Notes: generated by a model not told the origin, from the letters alone. A stretch of DNA of 64,000 nucleotides from Flavobacterium aquariorum (GCF_003254745.1 NZ_QKXH01000001.1:434001-498000); one strand, 5' to 3'; shown: positions 28,130 through 36,279, counted from the stretch's first letter. Program-made: numbers and translations.

Positions 28130-28330
28130 TTATTTCATCTTATTCTTCCAGTAATTTATTGTATAGGCAACTAAAGTTACTACGAAAGATAAACTTGTTA
28201 TTATGCTCAATACGAAGCCAAACAAATAAAGACTGTCTAAATTAAAATATTCCGATGCTCCCAATGATAAAAGAGAAAGTAATAAGCCCCAAATATTTTG
28301 GTTTAGATTTATTTTAATACTATCGGTCAT
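28130..28330 (-). CDS. Small two-span membrane protein of unknown function
   Basis: 66 residues. Two hydrophobic segments are visible, 'IWGLLLSLLSLGASEYF' and 'LYLFGFVLSIITSLSFVVTLVAY', with a short lysine-rich tail. The start codon lies inside the end of the coiled-coil gene before it (11-bp overlap), so the two are coupled. It is AT-rich relative to core genes nearby. I do not recognise a family. Its place in a cassette beside an OLD-like gene allows a defence role, such as a small membrane effector, but nothing in the sequence proves this. Confidence 0.7.
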   Translation of the reverse strand: MTDSIKINLNQNIWGLLLSLLSLGASEYFNLDSLYLFGFVLSIITSLSFVVTLVAYTINYWKNKMK

Positions 28331-28526
28331 TTGCAGATTTCTTAAGTTGACTTATTTTTTGTTTTAACTCTTCCAATTTCGTGTCCAAATTTTCAATAAT
28401 AACTGATAATTCATCTTTATTCATTCCTAAAGAAATTTTTTCAGTTTCGGAAATAATTTCATTTGCCTTTTCCTTTATCAAATTTTTAGAAAGGTCTAAT
28501 AACATTTGTTTGTTTTCTGGAATCAT
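28320..28526 (-). CDS. Small coiled-coil protein of unknown function
   Basis: 68 residues, almost entirely charged helix: 'LDLSKNLIKEKANEIISETEK' and then 'LSVIIENLDTKLEELKQKISQLKK' with heptad-spaced leucine and isoleucine. No signal peptide or membrane segment. It is translationally coupled to the two-span membrane protein that follows. The pair forms the only content between attC-like sites 1 and 2, which makes it a two-gene cassette candidate. A regulator or partner of the membrane protein is possible. Confidence 0.7.
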   Translation of the reverse strand: MIPENKQMLLDLSKNLIKEKANEIISETEKISLGMNKDELSVIIENLDTKLEELKQKISQLKKSANDR

Positions 28527-28560
28527 AATTTTATCTTTTTTAAGTTTGGTTTAAGCTGAT

Positions 28561-28610
28561 GCATAATGTCTTGCTACTACAGCGGGAGACTTTGCGGAGC
28601 GGTGTTATGC
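28561..28610 (-). repeat. attC-like inverted repeat, site 2
   Basis: Begins on the minus strand with GCATAAC directly after the TAG stop of the ATPase gene and ends with ATTATGC 43 bases later; the two ends are inverted copies of each other with one mismatch. The interior 'accgctccgcaaagtctcccgc' matches site 1. Direct TTATGY cores therefore lie on both sides of the ATPase gene (28561-28567 and 30631-30637). Confidence 0.55.
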
Positions 28611-30578
28611 CTAGCTGTTTATTATCTTTTTTATTTCTGATACCCATTCAATATCATAACCTAATAAATAATCGGTATCAGTTATTTCTAAATATTTTTT
28701 TGCAAAATTTAATTTATTGCTTCCATAATTTTTATTGAAGAATGCTTTTAATATGTCTTTTTCTGAATCTCTCAAGTCTAATGCGTTTTTTGAATAAACA
28801 GATTTTTTATTAATGTTTTTTTCCTCTAAAAGAGGAATTAGTTCTTCGTTTTCAGAACTGAAAAACTTAAGAGTTTCTATGAAAATTTCTGAGTTTAGTG
28901 AATCTTCGATTGTTGTTACAGTTGTTAAATCTGAATTCACATCATATAGAATAGAATCGTCTTTTTTATTAAAAACTAATCTTTTGAAATAGAGATTTTT
29001 ATTTGATATAACGGAATCAACATCAATACGATTTTCATCTGTATCAATTAAGCAAATAATTTTGCCCTTTTTATCATAATCTGAATCCTTAAAAGGACCA
29101 AGCAAATAATTGTAAATTTTCATAACTTCTTCATAACCACCTACTGGTAAAATACGAAGTTTTTTATCCATAATTTCTTTTTGAAAGAAATTTTCAAAAT
29201 ATATTTTTTCTGATGATCCTTCACAAATTATCCAATTGTATGGTGGATCTTGAATAATTGATATTATAACTGATTGTATTAAATCATTATAAGATTTGAT
29301 TCGGTAATCAATAGATAGTGGGCCTTTTACTTTGGCTTTTTTATGTCTTTCTTTTTCTTGCTTTATGAATTCTCTGAAATTTGATAAGCTAAAAAAATCT
29401 GTTGTAATTTTATTATCTAATCCTTTATTAATTGAGGTCGCTGTTCCTTCAGTTACAATAGGAAGAAAACCATACCAATGAGTCGTGATTAATATTTGAT
29501 GATTTTCTTTTGCTATTTCTATTAATTTTTCGAATTGTTCATAGCAATTGCTAATATGTAATGATGATTCAGGCTCGTCGATTGCTATTATTAAATTAGT
29601 AGTTCTATCTGAATTCTTTTTTAGGAATGAATATGCTAAGTCAATTAATGCTTTTCTTTTTTCCCCTGAACTTAACTCATTAACTGCAATGGTTTTTGTG
29701 GAATTTGGAACTTTTTTATTTAATTCTTTTATAGAAAAATAGGATTCTATTATTTTAGAAACTAAATCAGGCATTGTTAAGCTATTTTTAAACTTTCCCT
29801 TATATTTATATGTTTCAAGTACGCCTTCTATATCCTCCACAAATTTATCTAAATGACCATTTATGGTTTTTATAGTTTTTTGAGTTATTGCATTTTCTAT
29901 TTCTATTTGAATGTTTTTGTCCATCAATCTTTGCATATCCTGAGTTTCTAGCTTTGTGTATGTTTGGACGTCTGTTTCTACGGGGATGTATAAATAAGAA
30001 TAATGTGAAATAATGTAATCGTAAAAACCTGAAAAATATTCTTCTAGTTCCTTTTCTTCATATTTAATGTGTGGATTGCTATTAATGAAAGAAAGTGTAT
30101 TTTGATATGATCCAAAAAAACACTCATTTGATTTATATTTTCTCCCTACCAATAACAAAAAATAATCATTTGGGTCTATTTGTGTTTTCAAAATATCTCT
30201 GTGGATATAAAACTCTTTTATTGTCTCAATATTTTTGTTATCCGAAGTATTCCATAAATAATCAGACAAAGAAGTGGCATTTCTATATGATTCTTGATCA
30301 GCTTTAAGACTATTTCTTAGTTTACTTTTATGTATTAAGAAAATTGGTATTATGTGAGGACTATTTTCGCCTGAACTACCTTCGGCTTTTGCTTCAAAAT
30401 TTATCGACCAATCTGTGAAAGGTTTTTTATTAAAAAAGCAATCCAAAGATTCTAAAATTGAACTTTTCCCTGCACCATTTTCTCCTAAAATACTTGAAAA
30501 TTTGGTTCCGTCTGACAATGGGATATAGTTTAGCCCTTTATATATTTTGTAGTGTCGAATTATTAGTGATATAATCAT
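28611..30578 (-). CDS. OLD-like ATPase-TOPRIM protein, possible antiphage nuclease
   Basis: 655 residues. An SMC/ABC-type ATPase: Walker A 'GENGAGKSS' (32-40), a signature 'LSSGEKRK' (302-309) and Walker B 'LIIAIDEPESSLH' (about 329-341), followed by the D/H-loop-like 'ILITTHWYGF'. The C-terminal third looks like a TOPRIM nuclease: 'WIICEGSSEKIYFENFF' with the conserved glutamate (about 453) and 'IICLIDTDEN' with the paired aspartates (about 512 and 514). This layout matches OLD-family class 1 proteins; a DUF4435-type (PARIS AriB-like) TOPRIM fused to AriA is an alternative. No UvrD-like or reverse-transcriptase partner is present. It is strongly AT-rich and flanked by attC-like sites, so transfer is likely. 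Confidence 0.82.
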   Translation of the reverse strand: MIISLIIRHYKIYKGLNYIPLSDGTKFSSILGENGAGKSSILESLDCFFNKKPFTDWSINFEAKAEGSSGENSPHIIPIFLIHKSKLRNSLKADQESYRNATSLSDYLWNTSDNKNIETIKEFYIHRDILKTQIDPNDYFLLLVGRKYKSNECFFGSYQNTLSFINSNPHIKYEEKELEEYFSGFYDYIISHYSYLYIPVETDVQTYTKLETQDMQRLMDKNIQIEIENAITQKTIKTINGHLDKFVEDIEGVLETYKYKGKFKNSLTMPDLVSKIIESYFSIKELNKKVPNSTKTIAVNELSSGEKRKALIDLAYSFLKKNSDRTTNLIIAIDEPESSLHISNCYEQFEKLIEIAKENHQILITTHWYGFLPIVTEGTATSINKGLDNKITTDFFSLSNFREFIKQEKERHKKAKVKGPLSIDYRIKSYNDLIQSVIISIIQDPPYNWIICEGSSEKIYFENFFQKEIMDKKLRILPVGGYEEVMKIYNYLLGPFKDSDYDKKGKIICLIDTDENRIDVDSVISNKNLYFKRLVFNKKDDSILYDVNSDLTTVTTIEDSLNSEIFIETLKFFSSENEELIPLLEEKNINKKSVYSKNALDLRDSEKDILKAFFNKNYGSNKLNFAKKYLEITDTDYLLGYDIEWVSEIKKIINS

Positions 30579-30630
30579 TTTTTTATTTTTTCCGATATTA
30601 TTAGACGCAACTTGTAAAGCTGTCTGACAA

Positions 30631-30637
30631 ACATAAC
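30631..30637 (-). repeat. TTATGT core site upstream of the ATPase gene
   Basis: GTTATGT on the minus strand, 53 bp upstream of the ATPase start. It matches the end of attC-like site 2 and would be the 5' boundary of the cassette. A seven-base match alone is weak evidence. Confidence 0.35.
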
Positions 30638-30719
30638 TTAAATTTTAGAATTATAACTGAGATATATTCCTGTCTAAACAAAATCAACACTCACTAACTT
30701 TGAAATATTACTTTCCCAC

Positions 30720-31055
30720 TCAACCTTTCACCCCAATCACTTGCAATAAAATTTGCTTCTCCGCTTCTAGCAGTTTTATTCTTTCCTTCAAAGCCTCAAT
30801 TTCGTTGGCAGTTGTTGTATCTACGGGAGCATCGGTTGTGTAGGTTTTGGGCAGTTGCACGGCTATATCCATCAAAAAATTGTGCTCTAGCCCTTCTGAA
30901 ATTTTCAGTAAGGTATCTACTCGTAAAGTCTTTGCCTTTTGATGTTTAATAATAGATTGATAACCAATGCCTGTTTTTCGTGCCAGCACACTTTTGTAAA
31001 TGCGTTTGCGCTTGAAGTAAGCCGAGAGTAATTCACCAATGTCTATTGATACCAT
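30720..31055 (-). CDS. XRE-type helix-turn-helix regulator with C-terminal coiled coil
   Basis: 111 residues. The N-terminal helix-turn-helix covers about residues 7-55 ('LLSAYFKRKRIYKSVLARKTGIGYQSIIKHQKAKTLRVDTLLKISEGL'), the XRE/Cro fold. A linker follows and then a leucine-heptad helix ('NEIEALKERIKLLEAEKQILLQVIGVKG') that should dimerise it. Its start lies 53 bp from an array of about nine 22-bp units, most containing the palindrome TATAATTnAATTATA, which is therefore the probable binding site. It resembles small transcription regulators of mobile elements in Bacteroidota. Its target beyond its own promoter is not evident. Confidence 0.82.
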   Translation of the reverse strand: MVSIDIGELLSAYFKRKRIYKSVLARKTGIGYQSIIKHQKAKTLRVDTLLKISEGLEHNFLMDIAVQLPKTYTTDAPVDTTTANEIEALKERIKLLEAEKQILLQVIGVKG

Positions 31056-31108
31056 AATTTCTAAGTGCTATATTTTTTATAAACATACGAATTTATTTAT
31101 TATAAATA

Positions 31109-31327
31109 ATACACTATATCATATAAATCGTATAATTAACTATATGAAAAATATAATTAAATTATATAAAAAGTATAATTCAATTATATAAAATGGACAA
31201 TTGATTAATACATAATATATAATTTGATTGTATAAAATGTATAATTTAATTATGTGAAAGGTATAAATTGATTATATAAAAGACATAATTTAATTATATA
31301 AAACGTATAATTATATTATACTAATCG
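31109..31327. repeat. Tandem array of 22-bp palindromic iterons
   Basis: At least nine units (starts near 31131, 31152, 31174, 31196, 31218, 31240, 31262, 31284 and 31306), each 22 bp except the first (21), with a weak unit before and after. Most contain the 15-bp palindrome TATAATTnAATTATA, then a 'taaaaNg' linker. The 22-bp period is two helical turns, so every unit faces the same side of the DNA. It has no unique spacers and so is not a CRISPR array. Confidence 0.9.
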
Positions 31328-31380
31328 TATAGTTTTATCTTCTCGCGACAATTTAGTTATTTCAAAAAAAAGGATAAAAA

Positions 31381-31408
31381 AAAACCAACAGTGAAGACCG
31401 TTGGTTTT
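31381..31408 (-). terminator. Terminator of the 31472-31954 gene
   Basis: Stem aaaaccaac with gttggtttt, ten-base loop, and a long T run on the minus strand. Confidence 0.85.
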
Positions 31409-31471
31409 AGTATTTAGTAATTATACCTGTTGTTGTTTCAGGCAGAAAAACTAGTTGTTATAGATTTCGTT

Positions 31472-31954
31472 TTATACGCTTTGTGGAGCTGTGACTCCCG
31501 CTCTTTCAAATCTAACCTTTAGTTTGTCATAGCTGGCTTGAGCACCAGGAACACCACCATCGGCGGCCGATTTGTATTGTTCGTAGGCTTTACGGGCATT
31601 AATTAATGCTTCTCTTCCGGCAATGCGTTGGGCATCTTTAAGTCTGAGGATAATGCTTTGATAGAGCGAAATCAATTCCTCGGACTGGTCATAAAAAGCG
31701 ACATCGTTTGCCAAGTTAGCAGTACTGAACCAAGCAGGCATAATAGCGGCTCCATTGGAATTTAGTTCGTTCAACGTGCCGTCCACAAAAATTTTGTTGT
31801 CCACATTGATGTCGCCACCGCTTGCGCGCTCTTCTTCGGTAAGGGTAGCCCCAACTGGAATTTTGGCAATGGTTGCGTTGGCATTGCTCTTCATTAGGGT
31901 CATGTCGGCAGCAGGATAGGTTAAGTTTAACCTGTTTGGATTTAAATTACTCAT
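31472..31954 (-). CDS. Bacteroidota conserved-type protein of unknown function
   Basis: 160 residues, unrecognised. Soluble, no signal peptide. The N-terminal half, 'LNLTYPAADMTLMKSNANATIAKIPVGATLTEEERASG', is Thr/Ala-rich. The C-terminal half is a helical repeat-like segment ('ISLYQSIILRLKDAQRIAGREALINARKAYEQYKSAADGG'). It starts at an ATG preceded by an AT-rich leader and ends in a clear terminator, so it is transcribed alone. No function should be assigned. Confidence 0.75.
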   Translation of the reverse strand: MSNLNPNRLNLTYPAADMTLMKSNANATIAKIPVGATLTEEERASGGDINVDNKIFVDGTLNELNSNGAAIMPAWFSTANLANDVAFYDQSEELISLYQSIILRLKDAQRIAGREALINARKAYEQYKSAADGGVPGAQASYDKLKVRFERAGVTAPQSV

Positions 31955-32079
31955 TCTAGTTACATTTTTTAGTTAATATATTCAAATGTAAGAAAATAAG
32001 AATGAAATACTAATTTACTTGTAGGAATTTATTAATTAATTGTTTAAAAAGTCTTCCATTTCGTAAATATTGTCATGCT

Positions 32080-32107
32080 GACAGAGGAAGCATCTCCGCA
32101 AGTAGCT
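32080..32107. repeat. Dispersed intergenic element, first copy
   Basis: Contains 'gacagaggaagcatctccgca'-type sequence (about 32090-32105). The same element with two mismatches recurs near 63409-63429. Short versions of it are familiar as intergenic sequence in Bacteroidota genomes; its role is unknown. Confidence 0.55.
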
Positions 32108-32170
32108 CCTCACTGCAAGTAAAAAGAAAAGTCACTTTGTCGAATAGAATTGGAGAAGACATTGACACCC

Positions 32171-33841
32171 CTAATTATTTTTCATTGCACTAACTACCAA
32201 ATCATCCACCGAAACTGCACGGCTGATGTGTCCCAAAAGCTCTTCGAGACCCTCGGCACGAAGACTATCCCGAACTTCAGAGCGGGCTTCGGCAATTTTT
32301 AAAGAAATATTCTTGGCTTTCAAATCCATAAAAAGTTGTTTTAAAAAGCGTGCTCCTGCAATATCGATTCGGGGTGAGGAATTAAGATCCAATAGTACCG
32401 TTTTTAAAGAGTCGGATTCGCTGTTAATTTTTATCCATAATTGTTCTTTGATGTATTCGACGTTGAAATACAATATGGCTGATTCGATTCGAACTATCAG
32501 TACGCCTTCTATTTTTTCATTGTCAGGATGTCTTTCCATGTCCGTATAGCGTTTGGTTCCGGGAATTCTTCCCAGGAAAGCGACATTCGGTGTGGAGGTT
32601 GCTTTGATTAATAAGAGTAAAGTAACCAAGGCTGCCAGTAAAACACCGGTCAGTATTCCCCAGATAAGTACACCAACAAGTGCAATCATGGCAACATAAA
32701 ATTCCTGTTTATTTATTTTATAAAGATGCTTGATTTCGTCTAAGTCAAACAAACCTCTGATGGCCACGAGGACTATAGATGCTAAAATTACAGTAGGTAA
32801 ATTTTCAAGGAAGCCAGTTAAAAATAGTAAACAGATTGCGATTGTTGCTGAAGCAAAAACTAAGGATAAAGGTGTTTTGGCACCTGCAGTGTCATTTACA
32901 GCAGATTGTGATAATCCACCCGCAATTGGGTAGCCTTGTCCAAATGCTACGGCAGCATTGGCAACTCCAAGGGCCAGTAATTCTTGACGCGGGTCGATGT
33001 TGTATCCGTTTTTTTGTGCCAAAGTTCTTCCTGCCGAAACACTTTCGATATAAGACAGTAAAAAACAAGCCATAGCCAGCGGAAGTACCCCATCTACATC
33101 TCTAATCCGAAGGGAAGGCAAATGAAATTCAGGTAAACCTTTAGGTATGACACCAACTGTATTGAATCCATGAAGACTTAATGATGTTGTCGAGATGAGT
33201 AAAATGGATATAATTACTATAAAGATTGCAACTGGACGTCCTGGAGCAAATTTTTCACCCACAATAAGGATAATTATAGCAACAATACCAAAGAGGAAAA
33301 CAGTTGTGTTAGTTTCTGGGAGTTGTTGAAAAAGGGTAATAATGCGATCAATAAAATTTGCGCCACCTCCTTTTACGCCAAATAATTTCGGTAATTGGGT
33401 TAAACCAATCGTTATGGCTGCACCGGCTTTGAATCCGACCAAGACAGTTTCGCTGATAAAATTGATGATGCCACTCAAGCGCAACAAATAAGCGAGTATT
33501 GCCATTCCTGCAAATAGAAGGGCTGTAAGTGAGGCAATATCTGCCCAGCGTTGTACATCACCATTGGCGATCTCCGCGATGGTAATGCCAATCAATAAGG
33601 AAATAGCCGATGTGGGGCCGATGGCAAGTTGCTTGCTGGTTCCCAACAGGGCATAAAATAAACCTCCAATGAGATAACCATAAATTCCGTATTGAGGAGG
33701 AAGTCCTGCTAGAGTAGCATAGGCCAACGAAACCGGAATTCCGTAGGCAGCAAGCGTTATTCCAGCTACAAAGTCGCTTTTTAAGGTTTTGGTATTGTAT
33801 GCTGCAATCCATTCCGCAGGAGGGAAAAATTTAGAAGTCAT
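32171..33841 (-). CDS. SulP-family anion transporter with STAS domain
   Basis: 556 residues. A transmembrane core of about eleven or twelve segments (residues ~25-420) and a C-terminal STAS domain (about 440-550, with 'SLKTVLLDLNSSPRIDIAGARFLKQLF'). The SulP signatures 'LAYATLAGLPPQYGIYGYLIGGLFYALLGTSKQLAIGPTSAISLLIG' and 'GYPIAGGLSQSAVND' are present. The family moves sulfate, bicarbonate or other anions; which one is not clear here. It lies 25 bp downstream of the PPK2 gene on the same strand, so the two may be cotranscribed. Confidence 0.93.
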   Translation of the reverse strand: MTSKFFPPAEWIAAYNTKTLKSDFVAGITLAAYGIPVSLAYATLAGLPPQYGIYGYLIGGLFYALLGTSKQLAIGPTSAISLLIGITIAEIANGDVQRWADIASLTALLFAGMAILAYLLRLSGIINFISETVLVGFKAGAAITIGLTQLPKLFGVKGGGANFIDRIITLFQQLPETNTTVFLFGIVAIIILIVGEKFAPGRPVAIFIVIISILLISTTSLSLHGFNTVGVIPKGLPEFHLPSLRIRDVDGVLPLAMACFLLSYIESVSAGRTLAQKNGYNIDPRQELLALGVANAAVAFGQGYPIAGGLSQSAVNDTAGAKTPLSLVFASATIAICLLFLTGFLENLPTVILASIVLVAIRGLFDLDEIKHLYKINKQEFYVAMIALVGVLIWGILTGVLLAALVTLLLLIKATSTPNVAFLGRIPGTKRYTDMERHPDNEKIEGVLIVRIESAILYFNVEYIKEQLWIKINSESDSLKTVLLDLNSSPRIDIAGARFLKQLFMDLKAKNISLKIAEARSEVRDSLRAEGLEELLGHISRAVSVDDLVVSAMKNN

Positions 33842-33866
33842 AATCTTTTAAAATTAAATAGGCATA

Positions 33867-34838
33867 TCAATCTTTTTCGTCTAACAATGCTTCTTTGACC
33901 GCATTTAATTCGGCTATTTTTTCTGGACTTACTTTTGGGTATTCTAAATCCATCTCATCCAGTGCTGTTATGATTGCCGATGCAATGGCAATGCGGGCAT
34001 AAGATTTATTGTCAGCAGGAATCACGTACCAAGGAGATTTTTTGGTTGAGGTGTTTTTTATCAGTTCTTGATAAGCATGCATATAATCATCCCAGTAGCC
34101 TCTTTCTTTGGCATCGGCCGCGCTAAATTTCCAGTTTTTGTCCGGATCGTCCACGCGTTCAATGAATCGTTTTTTTTGTTCTTTTTTGGAAACATTGAGG
34201 AAAAATTTGATGACAATTGTTCCATTTCGGGTAAGGTATTTTTCGAAGTTTCGAATGTCCTGAAAACGTTCCTCCCAAATGTCTTTAGTAATTAATTTTT
34301 TTGGTAATTTTTGATTTTTTAAAATTGCTTCATGAACACGCACCACTAAGACTTCTTCATAATAGGAACGGTTGAATATCCCGATGCGTCCCCGTTCCGG
34401 TAAATGTTTTTGGCACCGCCATAAAAAATCATGATCCAAGTCCTCGGAACTGGGTGCTTTGAAAGAAGATACCTGACATCCCTGCGGATTTACGCCCGAC
34501 ATCACGTGTTTGATGGCTCCATCTTTGCCTGCTGCATCCATCGCCTGAAATACAAGGAGTAGTGACCATTTGTCCTGTGCATATAACACGTCCTGCATCG
34601 TGGCCAAAGCATCAACACCCATTTGCAGGGTTTGATTCACTAGTGGTTTTCCTTCTTCTCCCAAATTGAAACTCGCTTTAGTCTCGTAATCTTTAAGTTT
34701 GAAATCATCACCATCGCCTACACAATATTGTTTTGAGAATTTTTTGGCTCGCTGTACAAGTTCTTTTTTGCTTAAAGTGCTAAGGTCAGTTAGGTTTTCT
34801 TCAGTTTCATTTGACTCTTTTTTATTTGATTTGGACAT
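33867..34838 (-). CDS. ppk2: PPK2-family polyphosphate:nucleotide phosphotransferase
   Basis: 323 residues. PPK2 proteins use polyphosphate to phosphorylate nucleotides. The Walker A-like loop is 'FQAMDAAGKDGAIKHVMSGVNPQGCQVSSFKAPS', the catalytic aspartate lies next to it, and the lid region 'GIFNRSYYEEVLVVRVH' and 'NGTIVIKFFLNVSKKEQKKRFIERVDDPDKNWKFSAAD' are characteristic. The N-terminus has a charged, likely disordered leader. NMP versus NDP specificity (PPK2 class) cannot be determined by eye. It is paired with a SulP transporter downstream. Confidence 0.92.
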   Translation of the reverse strand: MSKSNKKESNETEENLTDLSTLSKKELVQRAKKFSKQYCVGDGDDFKLKDYETKASFNLGEEGKPLVNQTLQMGVDALATMQDVLYAQDKWSLLLVFQAMDAAGKDGAIKHVMSGVNPQGCQVSSFKAPSSEDLDHDFLWRCQKHLPERGRIGIFNRSYYEEVLVVRVHEAILKNQKLPKKLITKDIWEERFQDIRNFEKYLTRNGTIVIKFFLNVSKKEQKKRFIERVDDPDKNWKFSAADAKERGYWDDYMHAYQELIKNTSTKKSPWYVIPADNKSYARIAIASAIITALDEMDLEYPKVSPEKIAELNAVKEALLDEKD

Positions 34839-35076
34839 AGTCTTGAAATTTAATGTTAGTAAAAGATAATTTATGTAAAAACAACAAAAAATAATGCTTT
34901 TGTATATTGGGAATTTTTGGAATACAACCCACTAATTTAGTAAAAAAATAAAAGCGAAATTTATTTTTGTGTAAGATGATTGTATAATTCTTAACATAAA
35001 TTTAAAATGATAAAATACTATTAAAATATTTTCATCATTTGCTGAATTATTCATATGTTTTTTTGTAATTTCCTCG

Positions 35077-35098
35077 TACTGATAAATATAAATCAGTA
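35077..35098. promoter_or_regulatory. Palindromic operator of the RND efflux operon
   Basis: TACTGAT (35077-35083) and ATCAGTA (35092-35098) are exact inverted repeats with an eight-base spacer. The right arm overlaps the -7 element TATTTTTG at 35097-35104 that precedes the adaptor gene. This is the usual layout of a TetR-type repressor site, but no regulator gene lies beside it. Confidence 0.65.
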
Positions 35099-35104
35099 TT
35101 TTTG
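35097..35104 (+). promoter_or_regulatory. -7 promoter element of the efflux operon
   Basis: TATTTTTG matches TAnnTTTG and lies 26 bp before the adaptor ATG at 35131. Confidence 0.65.
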
Positions 35105-35130
35105 TTTTCACTAATTTTAATAATAATTTT

Positions 35131-36279
35131 ATGAGTACGCTGAAAAAGATTAAAATATTATTTTTCGTTTTAGTTCTTCCTACATTTTTTATCTCCTGTA
35201 AAAAGGAAGTTGCACCAGAGGCAAAGCCACTAGAAGTTTCGATTGTAAAAGTACTGCAGCAAGATGTAAGGCTAGAATCAGAATTCACGGGACAGACTTT
35301 TGGACAATCGGATATACAAATTAACCCTAGAGTTGATGGCGTAATCGAAAGTCTCGATTTTAAAGAAGGAGGTTTGGTAACCAAAGGACAATTGTTATAT
35401 ACAATTGATGCATTGCCGTTTCAGGAGAAGGTGCATCAGGCGGAAGCAAATTTGGCCGAAATGCAGGCCAGATTAGCTAAAACCAAATCAGATTATGATA
35501 TGATGGTACCACTTGCCAAAATGAACGCTGTGAGCCAGAGAGAATTAATAGCGGCAAAATCAGCGTATAATGCGGCTTCTGCTTCTATAAAAGCGGCTAC
35601 TGCCAATTTAGAAAACTCAAAAATTGAATTGGGGTATTGCAGAATTGTTGCTCCAATTTCTGGACTAATAGGAATATCAAAAGTTCGTGTTGGTGATTAC
35701 GTTCGCCCGGGAGCTACATCCGTTTTGAATACCGTTTCCGATCTAGCCGACGTAAGGGTGCGATTTACGATGAGTGAGCAGGAATACCTTCGAATTTTTA
35801 GAGAAATAACCAAGAAAGATTCTAGTCTAAAAGGAGCTGGAAAATCAATTTCATTATTATTGTCGGACGGATCAGTTTACCCCGAAACAGGGAAAATTAG
35901 TTTTGCCGATAGACAAATAGATCCAACTACAGGAGCAGTAACTTTTGAGGCTGCATTTGCCAATCCCGACCAATTAATTCGACCTGGTCAGTATGTGAAG
36001 GTATTGGTTGTTACTGATGTCCGTAAGAATGCATTGATTATTCCTCAACGTTCCGTTATTGAAATGCAAGGGATTTTTCAAGTTTATGTTTTGGACAACA
36101 GTAATAAAGTAGAGCTGAAAATGGTACAAATTGGCCCGTCATATAAAGACTCTTATTTAGTTACAGATGGATTAACGGCTAATGATAAAATTGCTCTTGG
36201 AGGAACCTCCTTATTGAAAAGCGGAAGTGTCATAACTCCAAAAATGAAAGAATGGGCTCCAGGAAAAGCCGATAATTAA
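35131..36279 (+). CDS. RND efflux membrane-fusion (adaptor) lipoprotein
   Basis: 382 residues. A lipoprotein signal ends at 'FFISCKK' (about Cys24). The adaptor layout follows: a beta-barrel start, a lipoyl-like half 'GVIESLDFKEGGLVTKGQLLYTID', a long alpha-hairpin ('EKVHQAEANLAEMQARLAKTKSDY' to 'AASASIKAATANLENSKIE'), the second lipoyl half 'CRIVAPISGLIGISKVRVGDYVRPG', and a membrane-proximal domain. It links inner-membrane pump and outer-membrane channel. Substrate range is unknown. First gene of a three-gene operon with an operator-like palindrome on its promoter. Confidence 0.93.
   Translation: MSTLKKIKILFFVLVLPTFFISCKKEVAPEAKPLEVSIVKVLQQDVRLESEFTGQTFGQSDIQINPRVDGVIESLDFKEGGLVTKGQLLYTIDALPFQEKVHQAEANLAEMQARLAKTKSDYDMMVPLAKMNAVSQRELIAAKSAYNAASASIKAATANLENSKIELGYCRIVAPISGLIGISKVRVGDYVRPGATSVLNTVSDLADVRVRFTMSEQEYLRIFREITKKDSSLKGAGKSISLLLSDGSVYPETGKISFADRQIDPTTGAVTFEAAFANPDQLIRPGQYVKVLVVTDVRKNALIIPQRSVIEMQGIFQVYVLDNSNKVELKMVQIGPSYKDSYLVTDGLTANDKIALGGTSLLKSGSVITPKMKEWAPGKADN

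Noticed and set aside
31109..31327. CRISPR array
   Set aside because: Units are contiguous and 22 bp with no unique spacers, and no cas genes are visible.
27699..31400. Prophage or transposon
   Set aside because: No integrase, transposase, recombinase or phage structural gene is present; only repeats and accessory genes are visible.
34932..35384. Minus-strand ORF of 150 residues overlapping the efflux adaptor gene
   Set aside because: It is antisense to a clear lipoprotein adaptor gene, has low-complexity content and no recognisable domain.
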